This document shows, one piece after another, positions 21,601 to 32,041 of a DNA stretch of 64,000 nt. Under the pieces are notes generated by a model, which saw only the letters and a program-made list of their open reading frames with translations, did not search any database and had not been told where the DNA came from. The stretch comes from Oncomelania hupensis (Eukaryota > Mollusca > Gastropoda > Littorinimorpha > Pomatiopsidae). The stretch is from assembly GCA_036898135.1 (NCBI GenBank), contig CM072525.1, forward strand, positions 52,371,799 to 52,435,798, written 5' to 3'. Made by a program: the position numbers and the translations under genes. Numbering within the stretch: position 1 is the stretch's first letter; every line of letters starts with the position of its first letter.

Positions 21601-21959
21601 AATACTGATTTCATTCAATTTAATTGAATTATATCCTCTTTTTCGTTGTTTCTTTCTTCTCTGTTCTTGTCTTCATTTTTTTTCTTTTTTCGTTTAACTT
21701 TTTTTCCCCCGTAACTCTTGTTTTAGGTGTTTTTTTTTAATTTCCTATCTTTGTTTATTCCTGATTGTTTCGTTCGTCTTTTCTCCTGTCTTTGATTGGG
21801 ATCAGGAGTAAACAAACAAGCAAACAAACGATTCTTTGAGGTTTCGCTGCTTTATTTCTCTACTTATTTTCTTTCATAATACCTTTTCTTTTCCTTTCTT
21901 TCTTTCCTCGTTTTTTGTGCACTAATTGAAAGCTAAGGGCCCCAAGGCCGCACATTTCA
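21601..21959. other. T-rich sequence, no supported gene
   Basis: Long pyrimidine-rich stretches (TTTCTTT, CTTTCTTTCTTTC) and no ORF or known repeat. Confidence 0.5.
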
Positions 21960-22290
21960 GCGTGGTAGGAGACTATTGAGGTCAGCGAGGTAGGAGACTA
22001 TTGAGGTCAGCGTGGTAGGAGACTATTGAGGTCAGCGTGGTAGGAGACTATTGAGGTCAGCGTGGTAGGAGACTATTGAGGTCAGCGTGGTAGGAGACTA
22101 TTGAGGTCAGCGTGGTAGGAGACTATTGAGGTCAGCGTGGTAGGAGACTATTGAGGTCAGCGTGGTAGGAGACTATTGAGGTCAGCGTGGTAGGAGACTA
22201 TTGAGGTCAGCGTGGTAGGAGACTATTGAGGTCAGCGTGGTAGGAGACTATTGAGGTCAGCGTGGTAGGAGACTATTGAGGTCAGCGAGG
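21960..22290. repeat. 25-bp minisatellite, about 13 copies
   Basis: The unit contains GTAGGAGACTATTGAGGTCA followed by GCGTG. Copies are nearly identical; one early and the last have GAGG for GTGG. There are no spacers, so it is not a CRISPR array. Confidence 0.93.
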
Positions 22291-22400
22291 GGTTTGAGCG
22301 CTTTCTTCCATTCCTTTAATAATGGTATTGGACGCAGTCAATATACATTTGCAACGCTAAGCACGGGCGAATGTGGTCTGCCACATAGGTCAATGTGTAC

Positions 22401-22814
22401 TCAATGTCCCACATTATAAGCTTCTAATTTGTCTTCTGGCAACGGGGGGAAAGGTTCTGGGGTGTCAACTGGGAAACATCTGAGGATACGATGGATGTAC
22501 TTGAGGAAGGGAAGGCTGTAGGGGGTACCGTTGGGTTTGGTGAAGACGAACACACCTTCCCGGAAAAAGAGTGACGTCACAATGTTGTACACGATAAGCC
22601 AGTTAGGGTTGGGATGATAGAACACTGGTTTTTCTTTCAGGGGTTTAGTGGCGATCGATAGCCGAAAAACAGTTTCGAGTCTTTCAAAGTTTTTCCACTC
22701 ACCGTCGCTAAGGTGTTTCATGTAGGCTTGTCCAGTGAGTGGCGTCGAAAACGTCGATGTTGTCGGTGACAGTGGGCCCTGCGGTTCGTGTAGGGGCCGC
22801 CATGATGTGTACAT
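22401..22814 (-). CDS. Unrecognised ORF with LSDGEWKNFERLE and YNIVTSLFFREG
   Basis: The frame stays open for 137 codons. The second half is protein-like, with aromatic and proline content (FYHPNPNWLIVYNIV, PFPPLPEDKLEAYNVGH). A second minus-strand ATG frame opens at 22803 (MAAPTRTAGPTVTDNIDVF) and overlaps its first third. One frameshift could therefore separate the true start from the body. I do not recognise the family. It lies just downstream of a LINE end and may be an unknown element gene or a host exon. Confidence 0.35.
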   Translation of the reverse strand: MYTSWRPLHEPQGPLSPTTSTFSTPLTGQAYMKHLSDGEWKNFERLETVFRLSIATKPLKEKPVFYHPNPNWLIVYNIVTSLFFREGVFVFTKPNGTPYSLPFLKYIHRILRCFPVDTPEPFPPLPEDKLEAYNVGH

Positions 22815-23009
22815 TTCTCTTGAGTGGGTTGGTGACCTGCCTCTTCTTCTTCTTCTTCTTCTTCCTGATGAGTAACCTCAATCGTCGTGTCGATCACTAT
22901 GTTACTATTAGGGGTCTGCGCAGATATGAATTTAGGCACTGCTGATGGGTATGTGGGGGGTGGGGATGGAAGGGAGGGAGATATGGGGAGGGGGCGGGGC
23001 TGTTGTGGA

Positions 23010-23745
23010 TCAGAGGTGGGCAGAGGCCCTTGACACAAATGTGTCAAGAGTTGAGGCCTCTACCACTGACTGTGGTAAGCAGTTCCAGTCCTTAACAGTC
23101 CTCGGCAGGAATGAGGCCTGTTGGTACTGGGTGCGGCAGTTTATTTGGTAATATTGATGGTTGTGGCCACGGCGCTGTCGTGGTGGTGGGGGCTGCAGCT
23201 TTTCATTAAAGTTGACGCAAGAAAGTTCATGACGGATCTTGTATAGCATGGAAAGCCGAGAGAGTTTCCGCCTCTTTTCCAAGGAAGGCCACTGGAGGTG
23301 TTGTAGCATGTTCGACACGCTGGAGGTGTTATAATAGCGCCTCAGCACAAAGCGGGCAGCTCGACGTTGCACTTTTTCAATCTGGCTAATGTTCTGTTGT
23401 TCATGGGGGTCCCATACTGTGGAGCAATATTCCAGAATCGGTCTCACATACGTCTTGTAGGCAATTTCTTTGATGTTTTGAGAGCTGACTTTAAGATTCC
23501 TTTTCAGGAACCCCAGGGTTTTGTTGGCCTTTGCAGTGATGGAATTGATGTGTTCAGTCCAGCTCATGTTGCTGGTCAGCGTGACGCCCAAGTACTTGGC
23601 ACTTGTGACCGCCTCGAGTGCATGGTCATGAAGCTGGTACTGCGTGTTGTGGGTCTTCCGGCTCCTGGTGACAGACAGCTTGTTGCACTTGCTGGGGTGG
23701 AAAGCCATGTCCCAGCGCTCCTCCCATTCTGCCTCACTTTGCCGG
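23010..23745 (-). pseudogene. Jockey/CR1-like LINE ORF2 C-terminal part
   Basis: Reading down from 23745: EEWERWDMAFHPSKCN-type entry, then AKYLGVTLTSNMSWTEHI, AYKTYVRPILEYCSTVWD, QIEKVQRRAARFVL, EKRRKLSRLSMLYKI and WNCLPQSVVEASTLDTFV. This is the standard post-catalytic region of Jockey/CR1 polymerases. The RT core upstream is missing (5' truncation). The frame is intact for 233 codons, so the copy is not very old. Confidence 0.85.
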
Positions 23746-23749
23746 AATG

Positions 23750-23914
23750 TAGCGCGGCTTTGAAAACTTTTCCACGATCGAGGAATGGCCGCATGGTGGG
23801 ATGGATGTTTTCCCTACTGTACGCTGTATTATCGGCGACAGCCACGACGGGTGAATGTTTAAGCGAGACGGCTGCAGCACTGAGCAAGATGAACGTGACT
23901 ACAACATTCGCCAT
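23750..23914 (-). CDS. Candidate first exon with signal peptide
   Basis: ATG at 23914 opens MANVVVTFILLSAAAVSLKH, a classic signal peptide: short N-region, hydrophobic core, small residues before a likely cleavage site. It runs on to FLDRGKVFKAALHSGK. A TATTAAT motif lies about 20-25 bases upstream of the ATG. AAAGTGAGG near 23742 could be a splice donor, and the LINE fragment starts within about 20 bp of it. It may be the first exon of a secreted protein whose next intron took the LINE. No further exon is identified. Confidence 0.35.
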
Positions 23915-23969
23915 GACACACACACACGTGGGGCTATTAATAGGCCGCCGCGCGACGCTCTGCCACACT

Positions 23970-24780
23970 CACACATTGCGCAGTCAGCTGCGAACAAGCG
24001 CGGTGGTCCGACAGTCGTGGCAGGACTGTTTGCGGGGGTGGCAGTCCCGCGTTAGCGCTTCAGGAGGCGTTCAGACCGGCCGGGTACGCTGTTTCTTCGT
24101 TGGACGACCTCCGCTGTTTCTTGCCATGGGGCACTGCGGTCGAGAATGTTTAAGGAGGTTTGAAGACGGAGCGGCGCGCCTGGCAGGAGATTCCGACACG
24201 ATACTCCATACAAACTTCAAACTTCATCTCTAATCGGTAGAGCTCCTTCGACTGGGTGGCGGGATGGCTGCGGCGAAAGCGCGCCTCGTCGTTGTCTACC
24301 GTCTCACTTTCCCTGGCTGCTCTTCACTTTTTTACTACGATTGGGCGACGCAAGGCTCCCTGTGGAGAGTGGCGACCTCCGGACAACAGGTTTTTACCGC
24401 CAGTGGCTCCTTGCTGTTCGCCTACCCTCCCTCCTTCGGCCTTGATTGGGCACCTTCTTGCGGCCTCGTCGGCATCTTCACATGAGCCACTTCGGCACCA
24501 CAGGACCGGCCCCGTGTCCTGCTCGATGCTCTTATCTACACCCGACTGCGCACCCATGCGCTCCTCCTCCCTCCAGACATCTTTACTTCAGTGACTTTCT
24601 TCAACTACTATGATCTCTTCACTTCACTTCATTAGCTGCCTTGTGCGCTCCGCTTCATGCGAGACTCTTATTATAACTCGACTTCTTCTTCATCGAGTCT
24701 TCTTACTACAAATGGACTTCTTAATTCAACGAATCGTCGTATCTACGTCTCCTATATGCTACGTGTGTCCGGAGACTCTA
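23970..24780. other. No supported gene
   Basis: GC-richer sequence with overlapping ORFs in several frames, none with motifs. It may hold the upstream region of the candidate exon at 23914 and the start of the R2-like element. Confidence 0.4.
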
Positions 24781-24782
24781 AT

Positions 24783-26605
24783 CTACTCAACAAACAACAA
24801 ACAACGCTCTGCCACAGACAGAAGAAAGAGACGTCACTGCGAGCGACACGGACGATTCTATTTATATCGGCAGGGGTGAACTTACACGTCTGTGGTGTGA
24901 GCAGCAGTCGAAAGCCATTGACATTATTAATAATGACTGTCGTGTGTCTCGGCAGGCGACGTGTACCATAAACCTACAAACAATAGAAGATCGGTTTGCT
25001 CAAAGATGCAAACGTTCCCTTCCTTCTGCCCCATCCGAATTCCCATGGAACATTGTCACCCCCGCCCCAGAATGGACACCAACCACAAACCCCTTCACGG
25101 TAGAAGAAATCTACACCGCTATTAATAGCCTGCCACGCAGGAAAGCCCCAGGCGCTGACGGAGTGTGCTACGACACAGTGAAGCAGCAGAAGCGGAGACT
25201 GGCACCCGTGCTGTGCGCCATCGCCATCGCCAACGTCTGTCTTCTGAACAGGCGGGTGCCAGCAGACTGGAAGCACGGCATCATCACCCTCATCCCCAAG
25301 AAGAACGGCGACCCTACAGTGGTGGATGACTGGCGCCCCATCTCCCTCCTGGCCACCTCCTACAAGCTGTTCATGAAGTTGATCATGAACAGACTTATGC
25401 CCTGGATAGTCGCTACAGAGAGGCTATCCAAGCGGCAGAAGGGTTCCATGCCTAGGAACGGTCTCCAAGAGCATGTCTTCTGCCTGCGCTCCGACATCGC
25501 CGACTTCCTTCACTCCTCGTCCACCCTATACACGGCCTTCTTCGACATAAAGGATGCTTTCGGGAGCATTGATCACGAGTTCATGATCAACGAACTAACG
25601 TCAGCCAGTTACCCCCAGGTGTACGTGGACCTCACGCGCGACATCTACAGCGCCTCTACGTTCCAGGTGCGCACGGCGGCGGGGCTGAGCAAGCCGATCC
25701 AGCGTGGCAAGGGCATAATTCAAGGGTGCCCTTGGAGTGTCATTGCCTTCGAGCAGGGCATCTACAAGTGGCTCCGCTGGATCGAACAGCCCTACCCGTC
25801 CGTGCGCATCCCCAACCCAGTCCAGGGCTACGTGGACGATGTCAGCGCTTCCGCCACCAGCGAAGAGGAGATCAGGGAGGCAGTGCGGAGGACGGACGTC
25901 TTCATGGCGACTTCTGGCATGGAAGTGAAGTATCGCAAGTGCGGGGTGTTGCACGGCAAGCGGTCGGGCAATAGCTGGAGGGGGGATCGGACGGACGGCA
26001 CTCAGCTCCACATCCAGGACGAGGCGCTGCCCATGTACGATAGAGACCAGTCCTACACGTACCTTGGGCACCACATCAACATCAGCAACAAAGCAGCGAT
26101 ACAGCAAGCGGCTGATGTGGTGCGGGACTGTCTCTACACTGGAGAAAATTGATGCCTCCCCGCTCCCCACTGTTGCCAAGCTCCAGGCCATTAATGGCCT
26201 TGTACTATCCCGAGCAGTGTAGCTGTGTCTCATATTCTGAACGGCTGCACACGCTACCAACTGCTCTATCAGGCCCGACACAACAGAATTGTAGATGTAA
26301 TACATTCTTACATTCCTCAGAGCAGTCAGTTTGTGCAGGTGATAAAGGACACATGCCTCTCTCCACGTATGTTTGATGTAGACTCAAACACATTTGTTAC
26401 CACTGCCACGAGACCAGACATCACAGTCATCGACCGCAGAAGCCGTCGGGTCTTCCTTGTTGAGGTGGCAGTGTCCTTTGACGCATTTATAGACCGTTGT
26501 TACGAGTCAAAGTTTGAAAAGTACCTGCCCCTCTGCATGGATCTCTGCCTATGGTTTTGCCTGCAGGACTGTGATTCTGGTCTTCGGCAGCTTAGGTAAC
26601 GTGCA
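24783..26605 (+). pseudogene. R2/NeSL-like LINE: RT with restriction-like endonuclease
   Basis: The frame is open from about 24783 and stops at 26152. It covers RKAPGADGVCYD, DDWRPISLLATSYKL, FFDIKDAFGSIDHEF (motif A), GIIQGCPWSV (motif B) and GYVDDVSAS (motif C, YVDD at about 25830). After an internal deletion the C-terminus resumes at about 26222 with SHILNGC, part of a CCHC-type finger. Then come RHNRIVDVIHSY and TRPDITVIDRRSRRVFLVEV, the RPD...D/E core of a restriction-like endonuclease. That domain separates R2/R4/NeSL elements from AP-endonuclease LINEs. These proteins often insert at specific sites, but no rDNA is visible here. A stop and a deletion inactivate it. Confidence 0.8.
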
Positions 26606-27071
26606 CCGCAGAGTTGCATCGGGATTTAAACTGACTGGCTTAATCAATTCCACTGCCCGATGGCTGGCTAAGTATCTTAGCGTGAGTGCCATCATTGGTT
26701 CTAATCGTGTCTGGCAGAAAAGATGTCAAGATTTACAAGTTTAAGACACTTTGATCCGTTGTTTTTGTGCACTCCAGTATTCAGCAACAATTAATTTACA
26801 TTACTTTGTAAAGGTCAGTTCAATGTCTTCCTTATTATATATGTATAATTGTCCATGCATATGATAAATAAGGTTTCACTCTTGAGTATAATTATGTGCG
26901 ACCTAATTTGACTGTTTTTTGTAAAGGCTAACAGTAACAAAAAATGCAAGGTTGCTTCACTTGTGTCGTAGATGGATGTGTGTTGAACATGGATGTTTCA
27001 ATAATCTTCTTTTTTCAAAAAATGCATGATTGTGTTTAATAATGTGCATTGTTATTCTGAATAAATTCCGT

Positions 27072-27075
<4 letters not shown>
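26606..27075 (+). other. Probable 3' UTR of the R2-like LINE and AT-rich spacer
   Basis: No ORF of note; no clear tail marks the LINE end. Confidence 0.35.

Positions 27076-27076
<1 letters not shown>

Positions 27077-27137
<61 letters not shown>
27077..27137. repeat. (TG)n microsatellite
   Basis: About 30 uninterrupted TG units. Confidence 0.95.
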
Positions 27138-27139
<2 letters not shown>

Positions 27140-27141
<2 letters not shown>

Positions 27142-27228
27142 GATGAAACATGTGAGCGTGTATGTTGGTACAGATCGCCGCGTTTTGAACCTGATTGGTG
27201 ATTTGCGTAAAAGCGCGTATCTAGCATC

Positions 27229-27284
<56 letters not shown>
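27140..27284 (+). mobile_element. SINE fragment with (ATT)n tail
   Basis: ATGTGAGCGTGTATGTTGGTA and GATCGCCGCG, then AAAAGCGCGTAT and about 20 ATT units. It is a close match to the SINE-like piece at about 16820-16920. Confidence 0.55.
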
Positions 27285-27566
27285 GTACGTTTTTGATATA
27301 AATCGAGACAAAACATGCATTTGTTTAAGTGTCTATTAATAACATCAAAGTTGATTCTTAAAATAAAAAAGCACCGCTGCGAAAGGGTGTATTGTACGCA
27401 TAATTGTTTGTTTACTCAACGAGGAAAAGTTGCCTACAATTCAAAGTTTAGCGGTCGGTTTGTGCAAAGATTGCCCATTGTATACATTGAAAAGGCTGTG
27501 ATGTGGTCCAATGGCTGATGAAAGTTGATCAACCCTGGCCTTCGGAAAAAACTCTTTTAGTGGGCT
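27285..27566. other. No supported feature
   Basis: Ordinary AT-rich sequence. Confidence 0.4.
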
Positions 27567-28052
27567 AAGATGTTGGCAGGCAAGATGTTGACAGGCAAGA
27601 TGTTGACAGGTAAGATGTTGACAGGCAAGATGTTGACAGGCAAGATGTTGACAGGCAAGATGTTGGCAGGCAAGATGTTGACAGGTAAGATGTTGACAGG
27701 CAAGATGTTGACAGGCAAGATGTTGACAGGCAAGATGTTGACATGTTGACAGGCAAGATGTTGACAGGCAAGATGTTGGCAGGCAAGATGTTGACATGTT
27801 GACAGGCAAGATGTTGACAGGCAAGATGTTGACAGGCAAGATGTTGACATGTTGACAGGCAAGATGTTGACAGGCAAGATGTTGACAGGCAAGATGTTGA
27901 CATGTTGACAGGCAAGATGTTGACAGGCAAGATGTTGACAGGCAAGATGTTGGCAGGCAAGATGTTGGCATCTGATGTTGACAGGCAAGATGCAAGATGT
28001 TGACAGGCAAGATGTTGACAGGCAAGATGTTGACAGGTAAAATGTTGACAAG
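27567..28052. repeat. 15-bp minisatellite with 23-bp variant units
   Basis: The basic unit is GCAAGATGTTGACAG. Every few copies an extra ATGTTGAC makes a 23-bp unit, giving a higher-order rhythm of about three 15-bp units plus one long one (27735-27905). A short insertion (CATCTGATG) sits at about 27970. The long Leu/Cys/Gln ORFs on the minus strand are artefacts of the unit length. Confidence 0.92.
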
Positions 28053-28290
28053 CGAATCTATATAGTCTGGCAACGTTGTTGAACAATGTGCATGTCCATG
28101 CATATTATGTCATTTCCGTTAATAGAATGTAATAAAACTCCAAAATATTATAAATGAAATATTTCCCTAACAAAGTTTTACATAGGAGGGGAGTCACTAT
28201 TGATTACTTCCCCTTAGCTGTACACATATCCATGCATCCACTAACGCACTGGACACTCAAGCCATCCAATCCGACAAAATATACACTTAC
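28053..28290. other. Intron-like sequence beside a candidate exon
   Basis: AT-rich; continues past the splice donor at 28290 of the minus-strand exon. Confidence 0.35.
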
Positions 28291-28452
28291 TTGATTTTGA
28301 AAGAGCAACAAATCGTCATGAGACTCTACACAGCCTCCAGCAGCACATGTTGCAATCTCTCCATCTTGACTTACAATCACCTCGGCAATGTCCATAAACT
28401 CATCAGCATCACTATGGCAGCTGTCTGAATCAATCACTTCAATACTAACTCC
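28291..28452 (-). CDS. Candidate internal host-gene exon, 54 codons
   Basis: Read on the minus strand, a pyrimidine-rich tract ending CATCCACAACAG precedes 28452. CAA|GTAAGT, a near-consensus donor, follows 28291. The 162-bp exon is open in phase 0-0: GVSIEVIDSDSCHSDADEFM, then DIAEVIVSQDGEIATCAAGG, ending LLLFQNQ. The acidic, cysteine-containing sequence is not repetitive and does not look like a transposon. I do not recognise the protein. An RTE LINE lies about 210 bp upstream, apparently in the preceding intron. Confidence 0.5.
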
Positions 28453-28662
28453 CTGTTGTGGATGATAAAACAAAAACAAAAGTTATATATGAATAAAGCA
28501 ACCGTCGACAATCCTATCAGCTTAACCCTTTGACATGAGACAGCATTGAGAAGCGACAAAGACATGTCTTCTGTTGTGATCAACAGACGAAGGGTTAAAA
28601 CAATACAAAACAACAACAAACACCAAGCTCCTTGTAGTAAATAATAACACTTATATTGCCAG

Positions 28663-31600
28663 CCCAAGACACACTACATGATGAAACTATCCACTAATTC
28701 CATGCCGGATCGGTCGTCGCCCGGCTACACAAGGACCGCGCCTTCCGTTGACCACCAGGACGGAGGTGATAAGTAAGCCTATGCTACTGATGGACAATTT
28801 AGCAAGATCCGCGCGAGAAACAACATCGTCATAGGAACCTGGAATGTCAGGACCCTAACTGCGGAAGGAAAATTAGAAGAACTGGCCTACGAGTTGGACC
28901 ACTATCGATGGAACGTTCTAGGTATCAGCGAACTGCGCTGGAAAGGCTTAATTGAAACAACGACCGAAAAAGGCCCCAAGCTCTATTTCAGCGGTAGAGA
29001 TGACAGGCACGAACACAGCGTTGGATTCTTGGTCCACAAGAACATTCTAGCCACTGTCATGGGTTGCCGCCTAGTCTCCAGTAGACTCATTACCATCCGT
29101 CTGAGAGCAACCCTTTTCAACATCACCATCATCCAGGCCTATGCCCCAACATCAGACTATGACGACAGCGAAGTGGAGGATTTTTATGAAAATCTAAAGG
29201 CGGTCCTTGACCAAGTGCCGAAGAAGGACATAGTCATAGTGCAAGGCGACTGGAATGCCAAGGTTGGCCAAGATGCGCACCACAACTGGGGAGACACATG
29301 TGGACCCCACTGCAACAACGAGACAAATGACAGGGGTCTGAGACTCTTGGAGTTTGCCAGATACAACAATCTGGTACTGGCAAACACGCTTGGTCTCCAC
29401 AAAAACTCCAGACGATGGGCATGGCACAGTCCCGGCGGGGAGCATCACAACCAGATCGACTACATCATGGTCAAGAAACGCTTCAGATCAAGCATCAACA
29501 TTGGCAGGACACGCACTTTTCCAGGAGCAGACATCGGAAGTGACCACGATCTCATAATGATGTCTATCCGGCTCCACTTGAAGAGAGTAAATACAGCAAG
29601 AACTAGACTGAAGTTCGACCTGGACAAACTGCAAGACCCGGAGGTGGCAGAACTATTTCAGGCCACAATTGGAGGTAAATTTGCACCGCTGCTCATTTTG
29701 GGGGTTGGTGAAGTAGATGTCAACACCATGACTACCACCTTCAACTCAGCTGTGACAGATGCCGCCACTGAGATCCTTGGCAAGCACCGACCAAAGAAGA
29801 AGCCGTGGATCACACCTGAACTTTTAGATCTGTGTGATAAACGAAGAGAGATAAAAAAAGAAAAAGAACACTTCACAGCTAGGGAGCAGATGTCTACCGA
29901 AAAATCAACAATGACATCCGAAAAGGCATGCGCACAGCAAAGGAGAACTGGATAGAAGATCAATGCCAGGAAATAGAGAACAGTCTGAACAAGAGCAACA
30001 GCAAGGAGGCCTACCAGACTGTGAAGCGGCTGACAATTGTTAAAAAGCCCAAAGTCTTCACGATCCAAAGCAAGTCTGGCATATGCCTTACAGAAGAACA
30101 AGAAGTCTTGGACAGATGGACAGAGTACTGCTCTGACCTTTACAACCATACACCAAATGGAGACCCATCTGTTCTAGCATGTCCCGAGAACAGAGAATAA
30201 GAAAAAACCCTCCCAATTCTCTGGGAAGAAGTTGAGGCAGCAGTGCAATCGCTGAAGAAAGGGAAGTCAGCGGGAGTGGACAAACATACCCGCGGAACTG
30301 CTACAAGCAGGAGGAGAAGTGATGATTGATGCCCACACCATTATCCGTAACAAGATCTGCCAGAGTGGGGAGTGGCCTACACCATGGACCCAGTCGCTTG
30401 TCATCACTCTTTTCAAAAAAGGTAACCTTCAGGAGTGTGAAAATTACCGCACCATCAGCCTCATCAGCCATCCCAGCAAGGTCCTCCTAAAAATAATACT
30501 CAACAGGTTGAAACCCCAAGATGAACAAATCATAGCTGAAGAACAAGCAGGATTCAGGGCAGGGCGAAGTACCACGGAACAGATTTTCAACCTCAGAATA
30601 ATCTGTAAGAAATACCTACAGCATCAACAACATCTATATCATGTGTTCATAGACTTCAAGAAGGCGTTTGGCCGAGTCTGGCATGCAGCTCTATGGGTAA
30701 CAATGAAAGTGTACAACATCAGCCCTAAAATTATTGAAGTCATCAAAAGCCTGTATGACAAGGCTACCAGTGCAGTCCTCCCTAACAGCGTCATCGGGAA
30801 CTGGTTCAGAACAACAATCGTTGTGCGTCAAGGATGCCTACTCTCTCCAACACTCTTCAACATCTTCCTAGAGCGCATCATGTCAGATGCTCTTGCAGAT
30901 CACGAAGGCACAGTCAGCATAGGGGATAGAGCAATCTCCAATCTTCGTTTTGCGGATGACATTGATGGATTGGTTGGAGAGAAACAAGAACTTGAACAGC
31001 TGGTACAGAGGCTTGACACCACCTCCAGAGCTTATGGAATAGAAATAAGTGCAGAGAAGACCAAAATGATGACCAACAACACCAATGGCATCAACACGGA
31101 CATCAAAGGCCAAGGCCAATCCCTCAACGCAGTGCATAGCTTCAAATATTTAGGAGCCATTGTATCAGACAATGGGTCCCGACAGGAAGTCCTCTCCAGG
31201 ATCGCGCAAACAACTGCTGCCCTGACAAGATTGAAGCCCATTTGGAAAGACAGGACCATCAGTCTACATTCCAACGTAAGACTGCTGCGCTCCCTTGTCA
31301 TCTCCATCTTCCTATATGCTTGCGAAACATGGACCCTCACAGCAAATCTACAACGAAGAATACAAAGCATGGAGATGAGGTGCTACAGAAGACTTCTGGG
31401 CATTTCCTATACCCAACACATCACCAACGACGAAGTCCGACAGACCATCACACAAGCCATTGGACAACACGATGACCTGCTAACAGTGGTGAAGAAACGG
31501 AAAATCCGATGGTATGGCCACGTCACCAGATCATCAGGCCTTGCAAAGACCATCCTGCAAGGCACAGTGCAAGGAGGTAGAAGAAGAGGGAGACCGAAAA

Positions 31601-31757
31601 AGAGGTGGGAGGACAGCATTCGAGAATGGACTGGTTTGACACTGAACGAAGCCATCAGGGCTGCTGAGGACAGAGAAAGATGGAGTGTGCTGGTTAAGCG
31701 ATCATCTGTGGTGCGCCTACGACCTCCGGGTTATGGGACCGGATAGGATAGGATAGG
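28663..31757 (+). pseudogene. RTE-type LINE, independent insertion
   Basis: It is flanked by ATTGCCAG at 28655-28662 and 31758-31765, an 8-bp TSD. It is the same family as the LINEs in the TIR elements but lacks their first about 250 bp. From 28800 it encodes the endonuclease (NNIVIGTWNVRTLT, GDWNAKVG, SDHDLIMM). The RT follows from about 30220 (ECENYRTISLIS, AGFRAGRSTTEQI, VFIDFKKAFGRVW, RFADDIDGL), then the RKIRWYGHVTRSS domain, ending in a (GGATA)n tail. Motif A has G in place of the usual D after AF. There is a frameshift near 29925, a stop at 30198 and another frameshift near 30280. The 1428-bp RT frame 30319-31746 is otherwise open. Confidence 0.92.
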
Positions 31758-31785
31758 ATTGCCAGAGCAGTGACAGTAACAGCAG

Positions 31786-32041
31786 CAGGGCCGGACCTGA
31801 AATAAGGCGAGGGTAGGGTGGGGGGGGAGGGTTAACAGATTCAGCGAAGGCGCGAAGCGCCGAGCCTTGTAGGAGGGTCAGGGGGCATCCCCCCCCCCCT
31901 CCCTGGAAATTTTTTTGTTGCAAGGTGTCACCGCCACGACTCTCTCCGAGCAGACGCCACAAACAAACAACTTTCGCACGCAGACAACCCAGAAAGAATG
32001 GCGATTTCCCGCAGACGTGAAGGGGTGAAAACACAACAATT
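31786..32041. mobile_element. Possible hAT-type transposon end
   Basis: CAGGGCCGGACC at 31786 resembles hAT termini. The GC-rich phrase with GGGGGCATCCCC and AATTTTTTTG is common near the ends of invertebrate hAT elements. A hAT transposase C-terminus lies 6.7 kb away (38736) on the compatible strand, but the other terminus was not found. Confidence 0.35.

Noticed and set aside
21960..22290. CRISPR-like array
   Set aside because: Units are contiguous 25-mers without variable spacers, in an animal genome.
24256..24594. 112-codon ORF
   Set aside because: Overlaps equally long frames in other phases; no motif or splice signal.
27441..28103. Three long minus-strand ORFs of CQHLA-type repeats
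   Set aside because: All three frames of one minisatellite; no start context or homology.
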